DNA of 64,000 nucleotides, from positions 1 through 64,000 of the forward strand of contig WIAH01000016.1 of the NCBI GenBank assembly GCA_014055525.1, written 5' to 3'. The position numbers and the translations under genes were made by a program. Within the stretch, counting starts at the first letter, position 1. The number at the start of each line of letters is the position of its first letter. Origin of the DNA: Nitrospira sp. CR1.3. GTDB taxonomy: Bacteria > Nitrospirota > Nitrospiria > Nitrospirales > Nitrospiraceae. The notes beneath the pieces are model-generated. The model made no database searches. It saw nothing but the letters and a program-made list of their open reading frames with translations, and was not told the DNA's origin. Positions 1 through 9,057 of the stretch are shown piece by piece.

Positions 1-120
1 ACCGGTAAAGGGCATGACGACCTTGGCTGTCCCCCGGTCTCTGCGGACCTCGGCACCGTCGGCCTATCACGCCCGAGTTGATGATGCGCCGTATCATTGC
101 CGTACTCGGTCCAAGATACA

Positions 121-229
121 AGGCACCGGGCAAGGCCCGGAGCCAGTCCCTACCATTCTTTGGCCTGGAATAGAAGAACCGGGAAGGCACCGGGCAAGGC
201 CCGGAGCCAGTCCCTACTATTCTTTGGCC
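121..229. repeat. Tandem pair of 45-nt palindromic (REP-like) repeats
   Basis: Two near-identical copies, 121-165 and 185-229, differ at about one base and are separated by 19 nt. Each contains the hairpin core GGCaCCGGGC-aag-GCCCGGaGCC (lower case marks loop or unpaired bases). The same core, slightly shortened, occurs inside uvrA at about 35445-35470, so this is a dispersed family in this genome. The second copy supplies the last few codons and the stop of the M23 peptidase that ends at 217. Bases 1-120 show no gene I can support. Confidence 0.8.
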
Positions 230-1227
230 GGAACCGTTTGCGCAGCTGAGGTGGTTTCCTGAACGGGCGTGAGGATCGTACTGGCTGGCGATAAGCCGTT
301 CTTAAACGGTAAGTCGAGGAGCGCATAGGGGTTCACGCGGGCGCCGTTGAGTTTGACGCCCCAATGGAGGTGCGGGCCGGTGGCGCGGCCGGTGGCGCCG
401 ACTTTGCCGATGATCTGTCCCGCCTTCACCAGATCACCGTCCTTGACCAGAACTTCCGACAAATGAAAATACATGCTGTAAAAACCCAGCCCGTGATCGA
501 CGAATATGCCTTTGCCGGAGAAAAAGTGGTCGACCGTGAGCCGGACAACTCCATCGTTCGTCGCCGCCACATCGGTCCCTGCCGGTGCGCCGATGTCCTC
601 CCCATTGTGGGGATTACGCGGCTGGCCGTTCATGATCCGAACGCTGCCGAAGATGCCGCTGCGCTTCCCGCTGACCGGCTCCACGAAATTGCTGCGCCAT
701 AGGCGCAAGGCTGAATTCTCAGCCAGAGCCTGCTTGACCTGATCCTGCTCGGCTTTCCATCGCGCGAGCGTTTTGTCGTCCAAATCGACCTTGTCCTTGG
801 GCAGCTTGAGATGTTCGACCGCGAATTTTTCCTTTGCCACCAACACATTGAAACTGAGATGTCTGATCGCTTCGCCGTTTTTTATGTCGACCACCAGCTC
901 ATAGGTGCCAGGATCGTCCTGCATGTCGATCCCAAGCAACCCCACATAGCCCGCTGGCTCGCCCGGTCTGGACTCCCGAAAGAACGGAATCGTCCGGTTG
1001 AGGAACGTCCCTTTGACTTCTGCAATCTCCGTAGCCTCCGGCACCTTCACCACCAGCACCTGACCCTGCTTGCCGCTGTATTGCCCGTCGATCCCTTTGG
1101 GCGGAGGGGGCGCATTCGAAAACAGTTCGACCGGAAACACGCTCGTCAGCAATACGACGGCAGTGATGACCGAGCGGTCCAAGCCCGATATCCGCTGATG
1201 GGCATGTCTAAGCGCTGGAATGATCAT
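217..1227 (-). CDS. M23 (LytM) family metallopeptidase, coupled to pafA
   Basis: 336-residue exported or membrane-anchored protein with a hydrophobic stretch near residues 18-36, then a beta-rich region, then a C-terminal LytM/M23 domain. The zinc-site motifs are visible: HNGEDIG near residue 209 and HLHWG near residue 287, so the domain looks catalytically intact. The family cleaves peptidoglycan cross-links or activates amidases. The start codon overlaps the pafA stop as ATGA, which implies translational coupling as the last gene of the proteasome operon. The C-terminal residues VPAKE and the stop are encoded by a copy of the 45-nt repeat, so the tail may have been replaced. No functional link to pupylation is evident. 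Confidence 0.85.
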   Translation of the reverse strand: MIIPALRHAHQRISGLDRSVITAVVLLTSVFPVELFSNAPPPPKGIDGQYSGKQGQVLVVKVPEATEIAEVKGTFLNRTIPFFRESRPGEPAGYVGLLGIDMQDDPGTYELVVDIKNGEAIRHLSFNVLVAKEKFAVEHLKLPKDKVDLDDKTLARWKAEQDQVKQALAENSALRLWRSNFVEPVSGKRSGIFGSVRIMNGQPRNPHNGEDIGAPAGTDVAATNDGVVRLTVDHFFSGKGIFVDHGLGFYSMYFHLSEVLVKDGDLVKAGQIIGKVGATGRATGPHLHWGVKLNGARVNPYALLDLPFKNGLSPASTILTPVQETTSAAQTVPAKE

Positions 1228-2639
1228 CGATAGAAACGCAATCCGGAGACTTGCGCCACCAGTTCATCGACGCGGCGATTCACCGCGCTGAATGGGTCCA
1301 TGCAGAGAATGGTTTCTTCCCAATAGCCGTTGAGCTTCAAATAGGTCCAATCCACTGTATACGATCGGTTCTTCGCCCTCGCGAACCGGATGAAGTCCCC
1401 ACGGACTTTTGCGCGTGTGGTTTGAGGCGGCGTGGACATGGCGCGCTGAACGGCGTCTTCCTCCACCACCCGTTCGATCAACCCGCGGGACTCCATGAGA
1501 TAGTATAACCCCCTGGTCCGCTTGACGTCGTGGAATTGAAGATCGAGGAGAAACACCCTTGGATCGTCCCAACCGCAGCCCTTCTTGTCGATGTAGGATT
1601 GGATGAGGTGCCGTTTCGTCACCCAGTCGATTTCGCGCACCAGTTGCATGGGGTCCTCTTCGAGCTTGTCCAGGATTTCCGCCCAGCGCTCCCAGACGTC
1701 ATCCAGTACCGGATCGTGATCCTGCTGTGAGAGGTACTCCTGCGCTCGTTCGAGGTAGACGCGCTGGATCTCCACGGCGGTCATTTGCCGGCCGTCGTCC
1801 AGCTTGACCTTGCGCTTCACCGTGGGATCGCGGGAGATCTCCCTGATCGCTTTCACGGGATCTTCGAGCTCCATGCCGTGAACGGTATAGCCTTCTTCGA
1901 TCATGGACAGCACCAGCGTCGCCGTTCCGACTTTCAAGAAGGTCACGAGCTCCGACATGTTGGAGTCGCCGACGATGATATGCAGGCGGCGATAGCGCTC
2001 CGCGTCGGCGTGCGGCTCATCCCGCGTGTTGATGATGCTGCGTGACGACGTCGTCGAGGAGGAGGTCTTTTCGTGAATGTGCTGCGCGCGTTGTGAGATG
2101 AAGAATTGCGGTTTGCCCGAAACCTTCAATACCTTTCCCGCGCCGCTATACACCTGCCTGGTCACGAAGAACGGAATGAGCTGCTCGGTGACCTTCCAAA
2201 AATCGACGTCGCGCCGCATGAGAAAATTTTCATGGCAGCCGTAAGTGTTTCCCAGTGAGTCGGTGTTGTTCTTAAAAATGTAGATCTCTCCCGACAGCCC
2301 CTCTTCGCGCAACCGTTCTTCCGCCGCCGGCAGGCAGGCTTCAAGCAGTCGCTCGCCGGCCTTGTCATGCACCACGAGATCCAGAATATTGTCGCATTCC
2401 GGCGTGGAATATTCGGGATGGCAACCCGTGTCCTGATAGAAACGCGCTCCGTTGACGAGGAACGCGTTGGAAGGCCAGCTGTTGGGAATGAGCCCCTCGA
2501 AGATATACCCCAATACCTTTTCCATCGGCAGGTAGATGCGGCCGTTCGGAGAAAAGATGAGCCCGTACTCGTTCTCCAGGCCGAAGATCCGCTGCCTCAT
2601 AGGACCGGGGGACATCATGGTTGTAAACACAGAATACAC
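1224..2639 (-). CDS. pafA: Pup ligase PafA
   Basis: Carboxylate-amine ligase of the glutamine-synthetase fold. It activates the C-terminal Glu of Pup with ATP and joins it to a substrate lysine. The ATP/Mg motif FGLENEYG lies near residue 19, followed by HPEYSTPEC, FKNNTDSLGNTYG and NTRDEPHA, all typical of PafA/Dop. It lacks the extra N-terminal loop that marks Dop (compare the gene at 4206), which is why I call it the ligase. The start is uncertain: a GTG at 2639 opens the frame, but Met14 (2600) fits known PafA N-termini better and neither has a clear ribosome site. It follows prcA by 53 nt. Confidence 0.93.
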   Translation of the reverse strand: MYSVFTTMMSPGPMRQRIFGLENEYGLIFSPNGRIYLPMEKVLGYIFEGLIPNSWPSNAFLVNGARFYQDTGCHPEYSTPECDNILDLVVHDKAGERLLEACLPAAEERLREEGLSGEIYIFKNNTDSLGNTYGCHENFLMRRDVDFWKVTEQLIPFFVTRQVYSGAGKVLKVSGKPQFFISQRAQHIHEKTSSSTTSSRSIINTRDEPHADAERYRRLHIIVGDSNMSELVTFLKVGTATLVLSMIEEGYTVHGMELEDPVKAIREISRDPTVKRKVKLDDGRQMTAVEIQRVYLERAQEYLSQQDHDPVLDDVWERWAEILDKLEEDPMQLVREIDWVTKRHLIQSYIDKKGCGWDDPRVFLLDLQFHDVKRTRGLYYLMESRGLIERVVEEDAVQRAMSTPPQTTRAKVRGDFIRFARAKNRSYTVDWTYLKLNGYWEETILCMDPFSAVNRRVDELVAQVSGLRFYR

Positions 2640-2692
2640 GGCGTGGCGGCCTTCTTCAACAGAAGGGCAAGATCCGTCACGGTACGATGGAA

Positions 2693-3376
2693 CTACGACT
2701 GGAGTTGTTTCGTTTCGGTTGGAGAAAAGCGGCGGAATTTTCGGCTGTCTCTGGTGCGATCGAGGACGGCGACCTCCAGGCTTTCCAGAGACAACTTTTG
2801 ATTGCCCGTCTGTTCTAATGCGGCGATGCAGAGGTTGAGCGCCATCCTGAGGTCGGGAAGCTGTGTCGGCATCCTGTCCTTGAGGACAGCTTGGACCGCC
2901 TCTGATTTCCCGCCGATGACGGCATACTGACGCTCGTCGATGATGCTGCCGTCGAAGGAAATCCGATACATTTCGTTGGCGTGGCCGTTATTCCCGATCT
3001 GCACGACGAGAATTTCCACCTCAAGCGGCTTCAGCTCCTGGCTGAAGATGGTTCCGAGACTCTGGGAATATCCGTTGGCCAGCGAACGGGCCGTCACGTC
3101 CTCGCGGCTATACATGAACCCCTTGAGATCGGCATGCCGGATGCCGGCCTTGCGGAGGTTCTCGAATTCGCTGTACTTTCCCGCCCCGGCGAAGGCGATG
3201 TTGTCGTAAATTTCGGAGATTTTGTGGAGGGACGCGCTGGGATTCTCCGCCGCCAGAAGGATTCCGTTCACGTATTCCATGGCAATGATCGACCGCCCTC
3301 TTGCAATTCCCTTCTTGGCGTACTCCGCCTTGTCCTGCATCATCTGCTCGGGCGAGACGTAGTAGGGCATCGGCAT
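2693..3376 (-). CDS. prcA: Proteasome alpha subunit PrcA
   Basis: 227-residue alpha-type 20S subunit. The N-terminus MPMPYYVSPEQMMQDKAEYA is the alpha-type signature region that forms the gated outer ring, followed by a Ntn-fold core with the usual GRSIIAMEYVNGILLAAEN strand. There is no propeptide or catalytic Thr, as expected for alpha. It sits 2 nt downstream of prcB. With PrcB it forms the four-ring core that accepts unfolded pupylated substrates from Mpa in the cytoplasm. Confidence 0.95.
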   Translation of the reverse strand: MPMPYYVSPEQMMQDKAEYAKKGIARGRSIIAMEYVNGILLAAENPSASLHKISEIYDNIAFAGAGKYSEFENLRKAGIRHADLKGFMYSREDVTARSLANGYSQSLGTIFSQELKPLEVEILVVQIGNNGHANEMYRISFDGSIIDERQYAVIGGKSEAVQAVLKDRMPTQLPDLRMALNLCIAALEQTGNQKLSLESLEVAVLDRTRDSRKFRRFSPTETKQLQS

Positions 3377-3378
3377 GG

Positions 3379-4206
3379 TCAGCTCTCCTTCGAGCGGCGG
3401 GCGGCAATCATGCCGTCATAAATGCCGCGAATCTGCTGCTCGGACACGTCCGTAATTCCTGTCGCATTCACGATCTTGGCGGTCGGATAGATGCCGCGCA
3501 CAAGGTCGGGGCCCCCGGTGCCGACATCGTCGTCGGCGGCGTTGTATAACGCCAACAGCGCCAGTTTCAGCGCCTCCTGTTCGGCCATTCCCTTGCGGAA
3601 ATGCTCCCGCATGGTATTCCGCGCGTCCTTTCCGCCTGAGCCGATGGCATGATAATCCGATTCCTCATACCGACCGCCTGCCAGATCATACTTGAAAATC
3701 CGTCCCTCTGCCCGCTTCACGTCGTACCCGACATAGAGGGGCATCACGACCAGGCCTTGAAAGACCATGGGAAGATTGGCCTTGACCATCTGTCCGAGCT
3801 TGTTGGCCTTGCCATCGCAGGACAGTTGCACCCCTTCCAGTTTCTCGTAATGTTCCAGTTCCGTTTGGAAGAGTTTGGCCATTTCAACGCAGGGCCCCGC
3901 GGCCCCCGCGATCGCCATGGCGGAGTAATCGTCGATCTTGAACACTTTTTCGATACGGCGCTCGGCGATTTGAAAACCTTCCGTCGCGCGCCGGTCTCCG
4001 GCGATCACGACCCCGTCTTGATACTTGAGGCCGAGGACCGTCGTGGCCTGCGGAACCGTCACGGCTCCGGCGGCCCGCAACGGATCTCCCGCTGAAAGCC
4101 CCGGCATCGCGGCAGCCCGAATACCCGGCGTCAGGTCCGGATGCTGCGCGGTGAGGAAGTCGAAAAAGCTGGGATCGTCGTGGTTGGGAAGAAACGGCAG
4201 CTTCAT
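3379..4206 (-). CDS. prcB: Proteasome beta subunit PrcB (with propeptide)
   Basis: 275-residue beta-type 20S subunit. A 54-residue propeptide precedes the predicted mature N-terminus TTVLGLKY, where Thr55 would be the nucleophile freed by autoprocessing. Lys and Asp of the catalytic set are in KYQDGVVIAGDRRAT downstream. The residue before the Thr pair is Ala rather than the Gly usual in actinobacterial PrcB. The ATG overlaps the dop stop by one base (TAATG), so there is no room for pup between dop and prcB, where actinobacteria usually carry it. Confidence 0.95.
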   Translation of the reverse strand: MKLPFLPNHDDPSFFDFLTAQHPDLTPGIRAAAMPGLSAGDPLRAAGAVTVPQATTVLGLKYQDGVVIAGDRRATEGFQIAERRIEKVFKIDDYSAMAIAGAAGPCVEMAKLFQTELEHYEKLEGVQLSCDGKANKLGQMVKANLPMVFQGLVVMPLYVGYDVKRAEGRIFKYDLAGGRYEESDYHAIGSGGKDARNTMREHFRKGMAEQEALKLALLALYNAADDDVGTGGPDLVRGIYPTAKIVNATGITDVSEQQIRGIYDGMIAARRSKES

Positions 4207-5705
4207 TAGGCTTTCAATTTCGCCAGCAGCGCCTCTGCGGTATCGGATTGCTCCAACAGGTCGCCCGTCAGCGCTTCGGTGCCGCGGAGGGGATCCATCA
4301 AGGGGACCTTCTTGATCGTCGTATTTCCCACGTCAAAGAGCACGGAGGTCCAACTCGCTCCATAGATCGAGTTTGAGAATTTCCCGACGCAGCGTCCCCG
4401 AAAATATGCGCGAGTCCCCGGAGGCGGCATGAACTCGGCTCTGGTAACCTCGACCTCCTGCACAATGCGCTCGATCATGTGCCCCCGCTCGAGGGTATAG
4501 TACAGCCCCTTCTCCGGCCGGATGTCGTGGTACTGGAGATCCATTAGGCGGATGCGGGAATCGTCCCATCCACAACCCTTGCGCTCCATATAGGACTCCA
4601 TCATATGGCGCTTGGCTACCCAGTCCAACTCCCGCACGAGCAGGCGCGGATCCCGTTCGAGTTTTTCCAGGACTTCTTCCCACCGCACGAGCACATCCTT
4701 GGTCACTTGAGGCAGGTCGTGACAGGCATAAAAGTTCATGGCCGCCTTGAGGTAGGCGCGCTGAATCGCCAGGGCGGTCGTGGAACGTCCCCCGGAAAGC
4801 TTGAGGGTCTCCCTGATCGTCAGGTCCCGGGACACCTGCTTGATGGCGCGAACCGGATCCTCCAACTCGAACTGCGGCAGGTCCGCTCCCGCCTCCACAA
4901 GATCAAGGACGATGGCCAGGGTCCCGATCTTCAGGTAGGTCGACAACTCCGCCATGTTGGCGTCGCCGACGATCACGTGCAGCCTGCGGTACTTCGAGTA
5001 TTCCGAATGCGGCTCATCGCGTGAGTTGACGATCGGACGCTTCACCATCGTGTTCAGATCGACGAGACATTCGAAGAAATCCGCCCGTTGAGAGATCTGA
5101 TAGTCGGCCGGGCTCGTCTGGTTCTCGGCTCCGACCTTTCCCGCGCCCGCGAAGATGGGACGGGTCACGAAGAACGGGGCCAGCACCTGGACGAGACGGT
5201 CGAACGGCACGGCGCGCGACACCAGATAATTCTCGTGATAGCCGTAACTGTTTCCTTTGCCGTCGGAATTGTTCTTGTAGAGCACGAGCTGCTCCCGCCC
5301 CCTCGCCCGCGTCATCGCGTCAAGACATTGAGCGAGTATCTTCTCGGCGACCCGTTCGAAGGCCACGACCTCCCGCGGATTCGTACATTCAGGCGTGGAA
5401 TATTCGGGGTGGGCGCCGTCGACGTAGAGGCGGCCTCCGTTGGCGAGCACTTTGTTCAGCTGGCGATTATAATCGGGATTCGGCCGCTCGCGTTCTCCCT
5501 CGACTTCGAATCCCCTGGCGTCGAGCAGCGGATTCTCATTTTCGTAATCCCAGACGGCATGGGGAACCGACAGCCCCGGATAATGCCCGATGACGGCGAG
5601 TGAGTTCGTGATGGGATCCGCCATGGCGGCGTCACGCGAGGCGATGCCGAATTCCGTCTCCGTACCCAGCACGCGAGGAGTCGTAGGAGCGTTAGCGTCC
5701 GACAT
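4206..5705 (-). CDS. dop: Depupylase / Pup deamidase homologue Dop
   Basis: 499-residue paralogue of PafA. It has GTETEFGIASRDA at the N-terminus and the Dop-specific insert (about residues 40-85, including ENENPLLDARGFEVEGE) between the first strand and HPEYSTPEC. The family deamidates Pup-Gln and hydrolyses Pup from substrates. Because the Pup in this window ends in Glu (54779-54976), deamidation is not needed and Dop probably acts as depupylase only. It lies 11 nt after mpa and is coupled to prcB. Confidence 0.94.
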   Translation of the reverse strand: MSDANAPTTPRVLGTETEFGIASRDAAMADPITNSLAVIGHYPGLSVPHAVWDYENENPLLDARGFEVEGERERPNPDYNRQLNKVLANGGRLYVDGAHPEYSTPECTNPREVVAFERVAEKILAQCLDAMTRARGREQLVLYKNNSDGKGNSYGYHENYLVSRAVPFDRLVQVLAPFFVTRPIFAGAGKVGAENQTSPADYQISQRADFFECLVDLNTMVKRPIVNSRDEPHSEYSKYRRLHVIVGDANMAELSTYLKIGTLAIVLDLVEAGADLPQFELEDPVRAIKQVSRDLTIRETLKLSGGRSTTALAIQRAYLKAAMNFYACHDLPQVTKDVLVRWEEVLEKLERDPRLLVRELDWVAKRHMMESYMERKGCGWDDSRIRLMDLQYHDIRPEKGLYYTLERGHMIERIVQEVEVTRAEFMPPPGTRAYFRGRCVGKFSNSIYGASWTSVLFDVGNTTIKKVPLMDPLRGTEALTGDLLEQSDTAEALLAKLKA

Positions 5706-5716
5706 GGAGTGATGGA

Positions 5717-7486
5717 CTAGAGATAGTGACCAGTTGTGACGGTTTCAATCTGACGTGAGTCGGTCGGCCCGCCGCTGATCGTCCGGATGTGGACGATCTT
5801 CTCGCCTTTCTTCCCGGCCACCTTGGCCCAGTCGTCTGGGTTGGTCGTATTGGGCAGGTCCTCGTGCTCCTTGAACTCTTCCCGGATCGCCCGGATCAGG
5901 TCCTCGGATCTGAGCCCGCGGCCTTCTTGAGCGATCGCCCGCTTGACCGCATACTTCTTGGCGCGCGACACGATGCCTTCGATGAGGGCTCCGCTGGCGA
6001 AATCCTTGAAGTAGAGGATTTCCTTTTCGCCGTTGGCGTAGGTCACTTCGATGAATTTGTTCTCTTCCGACGTCGCGTACATCGCGTCGACCGTGATCTG
6101 GGTCAAATGCTCGACCAAGGCTTTCACATCGCCTCCGTGCCGCTTGACTTCTTCTTCCGCAAACGGGAGGTCCGCTCCGACATACTTGGAGAAGATGTCT
6201 CTGGCCGCCGCGGCATCGGGTCGGCCGACTTTCACCTTGACGTCCAGCCGACCGGCGCGCAGAACCGCGGGGTCGATCAGATCCTGGCGATTGCTGGCCC
6301 CGATCACAATCACGTTCCGCAGGCTCTCGACGCCGTCGATCTCGGAGAGAAACTGCGGCACAATTGTGGACTCGATGTCGGAGGAAATCCCCGTGCCGCG
6401 CGTGCGGAACAACGCATCCATTTCGTCGAAGAAGACGATCACAGGATTGCCGTCTGCGGCGCGTTCCTTTGCCTTCTTGAACACCTCGCGTACCTGCCGC
6501 TCCGATTCCCCCACATACTTGTTGAGCAATTCAGGTCCTTTGACGTGCAGGAAGTAACTCCGGACTTCTTTTCCCGTCAGGTGGCCGAGCTTCTTCGCAA
6601 TCGAGTTCGCCACGGCTTTGGCGATCAATGTCTTCCCGCAACCGGGCGGTCCGTACAGCAAGACGCCCTTGGGAGCGCTGAGCTGAAACTCGGCGAACAG
6701 TTCCGGATGCAGGAACGGCAACTCCACCGCATCCCGCACCTGCTCCAACTCGCGCTGGAGTCCGCCGATACGGGCATAGTCCACGTCCGGCACTTCCTCA
6801 AGCACCAACTCCTCGGCTTCCGACTTCGGCAGTTTTTCAATGACGCAGCCGGATCGAGGATCATAGAGGAGATGGTCGCCGACGCTGAGACGCTCAAGCA
6901 GCAGGGGATCACCCAGCTCCGCCACCTTCTCTTCGTCGAAGTGCAGCGTCACCAACGCCCGGTTCCCTTCCAGCAAGTCCTTCAGACGCACCACCTCGCC
7001 CTGGACGTCGAATCCTTTCGTCTCGATGACATTGAGCGCTTCGTTCAGGATCAGTTCCTGCCCCTTCCGCAATTCTTTCCCCTTGATGGAGGGATGGAGG
7101 CTCACCTTCATTTTCCGGCCCGAGACGTACACATTGCCGGTGCCGTCCGGATTGAGGCTCGAAAAGATGGCGTAGGTCGAAGGCGGGGCGGTCAGCTTTT
7201 CCACCTCGGCGCGCAAGGCTTCGATCTGGGCCTTCGCTTCCTGCAAGGTGACGACGAGCTTTTCGTTCTGTTTGGTGGCTTGATCGAGTTGATAGCGGGA
7301 TTGGTACAGCCGACGGATTTCTTCCTCCATCGACTGGATCTGCACACGAAGCTTCTCGGCTTCGCGGGCATGTTCATCGTTGCGATGCATCACATCCGCC
7401 TCTCCCTCGGACAACCGCTTGGTCATTCGCTTGACGGAATCCCGGAGGGACCGGAGCCGACTTGGACTTCCTTTCTTCTCGGCCAT
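5717..7486 (-). CDS. mpa: Proteasome-associated AAA ATPase Mpa/ARC
   Basis: 589-residue ring ATPase. Its order is: N-terminal coiled coil (about residues 15-95, rich in Glu/Lys heptads, the Pup docking site in known homologues), OB domains (about 95-230), then one AAA domain with Walker A GPPGCGKT near residue 280 and Walker B VIVFFDEMD near 348. It ends in GHYL, matching the short C-terminal tail that docks the ATPase on the 20S alpha ring. It is the first gene of the operon, behind the promoter at 7545-7573. It unfolds pupylated proteins and threads them into PrcAB. Confidence 0.95.
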   Translation of the reverse strand: MAEKKGSPSRLRSLRDSVKRMTKRLSEGEADVMHRNDEHAREAEKLRVQIQSMEEEIRRLYQSRYQLDQATKQNEKLVVTLQEAKAQIEALRAEVEKLTAPPSTYAIFSSLNPDGTGNVYVSGRKMKVSLHPSIKGKELRKGQELILNEALNVIETKGFDVQGEVVRLKDLLEGNRALVTLHFDEEKVAELGDPLLLERLSVGDHLLYDPRSGCVIEKLPKSEAEELVLEEVPDVDYARIGGLQRELEQVRDAVELPFLHPELFAEFQLSAPKGVLLYGPPGCGKTLIAKAVANSIAKKLGHLTGKEVRSYFLHVKGPELLNKYVGESERQVREVFKKAKERAADGNPVIVFFDEMDALFRTRGTGISSDIESTIVPQFLSEIDGVESLRNVIVIGASNRQDLIDPAVLRAGRLDVKVKVGRPDAAAARDIFSKYVGADLPFAEEEVKRHGGDVKALVEHLTQITVDAMYATSEENKFIEVTYANGEKEILYFKDFASGALIEGIVSRAKKYAVKRAIAQEGRGLRSEDLIRAIREEFKEHEDLPNTTNPDDWAKVAGKKGEKIVHIRTISGGPTDSRQIETVTTGHYL

Positions 7487-7544
7487 GGTGCCACCAACGG
7501 AAGGCGCAAACCCGTTCTAGATCACGAAGTCCAAGTCTGCGTGG

Positions 7545-7573
7545 ATTCTATCATCCGGTATTTTCATGGTCAA
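7545..7573 (-). promoter_or_regulatory. Sigma70-type promoter of the proteasome operon
   Basis: Read on the minus strand: -35 TTGACC (7568-7573), a 17-nt spacer, and -10 TAGAAT (7545-7550), each matching consensus at 5 of 6 positions. The predicted start of transcription is about 50 nt before the mpa ATG. It is the only good match in the 134-nt gap between thiE and mpa. Confidence 0.6.
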
Positions 7574-7620
7574 CAGGACGACAGGTTCTTGCGCGCGCAT
7601 TCACTTGCGCTCCATAATCA

Positions 7621-8253
7621 TCACAACGATGAAGCCAGCGCGTCGAGCATTTCACGCGTGGCGCGTTCAACGTCAGCGGCGGAGAGAATCGCCGTGATGA
7701 CCGCAACACCGAATGCGCCGGCTCGACGCACTTCCATTACACGCGCAGCGGTAATCCCGCCGATCCCGACGACCGGAATTCGCACGTTCCGGCAGACCGT
7801 TTCCAGTTCGCGCAGCCCCAGCGGCGGGCCGAACAGCTCTTTGGACGGCGTCGCATAGATCGGTCCGAACACGACATAGTCCGCTCCTTCCGATTCTGCC
7901 CGCACCACCTCTTCCATGGAATGCGCCGACACACCGAGGAGACGATCGGCGCCCAGCACACGACGCCCGGCGAAGACCGGCAGACTGTTGCTCCGCAAAT
8001 GCACGCCGACATCATTCAGCGTCAAGGCAAGGTCGATACGGTCGTTGATGACCAATGGACTTGCGCAACGTCTAGTTAATTGTTGTACGTCTCGGGCGAG
8101 CGACAACAACTCTCTTGAATAGAGATCGCGCTCGCGAAGCTGAACAGCGGGTGCGCCAACCCTGAGCACCTCTTCCAACAACGGAAGCATCGGGCGCCCG
8201 AGAGTCTGCTGTCGATCGGTGACGAGAAGTAGGCGAGATTCAAACCGCGGCAT
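7621..8253 (-). CDS. thiE: Thiamine phosphate synthase ThiE
   Basis: 210-residue TIM-barrel enzyme that couples HMP-pyrophosphate to thiazole phosphate to give thiamine monophosphate. Family landmarks are present: LLLVTDR at strand 1, VQLRERD, VINDRIDLAL, GVHLRS, GVSAHSMEE, DYVVFGPIYATPSK and the phosphate-binding VVGIGGIT. Length is normal. It is the last gene of thiS-thiG-thiE, 28 nt after thiG. Confidence 0.93.
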   Translation of the reverse strand: MPRFESRLLLVTDRQQTLGRPMLPLLEEVLRVGAPAVQLRERDLYSRELLSLARDVQQLTRRCASPLVINDRIDLALTLNDVGVHLRSNSLPVFAGRRVLGADRLLGVSAHSMEEVVRAESEGADYVVFGPIYATPSKELFGPPLGLRELETVCRNVRIPVVGIGGITAARVMEVRRAGAFGVAVITAILSAADVERATREMLDALASSL

Positions 8254-8281
8254 GAAGAACGGTTATTTCGTTCGAGAGAAC

Positions 8282-9055
8282 CTATAACATCCCTTCGATC
8301 GGGCTGCTGGCCGTGGCATACAGCTTTCGGGGAATCCGGCCGGCCTTATAGGCGAGTCGTCCGGCCTGCACGGCGTATTTCATCGCCTCCGCCATCGCGA
8401 TGGGATCTTGCGCGCCGGCGATCGCCGTGTTCATCAGAACTGCATCGGCCCCGTATTCCATCGCAAGGGCGGCATCCGACGCAGTCCCGACTCCGGCATC
8501 AACCACGATCGGTACCTTGACCGTTTCCATGATGATCTTCAAATTGTAGGGATTGCGGATGCCGAGGCCCGATCCGATGGGCGCGGCAAGGGGCATGACC
8601 GCGGGGCAGCCGATATCCACGAGCTTCTTCGCCACGATCGGATCGTCGTTCGTATAAGGCAGAACGATAAATCCTTCCTTAATAAGAATCTTGGCCGCTT
8701 CGATCAGACCGGCCGTATCGGGGAACAGGGTTTTTTCATCCCCCAACACCTCCAGTTTGACCAGATCGGATACGCCGGCGGCCCTGGCGAGTCTCGCGTA
8801 CCGCACCGCATCTTCGACCGTATAGCAGCCGGCTGTGTTCGGAAGGATGACGTATTTTTTCGGATCGATGTAGTCGAGCAGGTTCTCTTTCGATCGATCG
8901 GTGATGTTGACGCGCCGCACGGCCACCGTCACCACATCGGCCCCGGAAACTTCGATCGCTTTCTTGGTTTCGGCGAAGTCCTTGTATTTTCCCGTGCCCA
9001 CCCAGAGCCGAGACTTGAACTCCCGGCCGGCAATCACCAGGCGATCATCATACAT
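8282..9055 (-). CDS. thiG: Thiazole synthase ThiG
   Basis: 257-residue TIM-barrel enzyme that forms the thiazole phosphate of thiamine from DXP, dehydroglycine and ThiS thiocarboxylate. The Schiff-base lysine is Lys100 in [30 protein letters not shown] and [20 protein letters not shown] are the expected phosphate loops. It is 2 nt downstream of thiS. No dehydroglycine-forming thiO or thiH is in this window. Confidence 0.96.
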   Translation of the reverse strand: MYDDRLVIAGREFKSRLWVGTGKYKDFAETKKAIEVSGADVVTVAVRRVNITDRSKENLLDYIDPKKYVILPNTAGCYTVEDAVRYARLARAAGVSDLVKLEVLGDEKTLFPDTAGLIEAAKILIKEGFIVLPYTNDDPIVAKKLVDIGCPAVMPLAAPIGSGLGIRNPYNLKIIMETVKVPIVVDAGVGTASDAALAMEYGADAVLMNTAIAGAQDPIAMAEAMKYAVQAGRLAYKAGRIPRKLYATASSPIEGML

Positions 9056-9057
9056 GG

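Noticed and set aside
121-229. The tandem repeats as a CRISPR array
   Set aside because: Only two units, a 19-nt spacer, internal palindrome over the whole unit and another copy inside a gene; no cas genes.
5789-7858. A 689-codon open frame on the plus strand opposite mpa
   Set aside because: It is antisense to a complete, well-conserved ATPase, has no recognisable domain and arises from GC-rich codon bias in the mpa frame.
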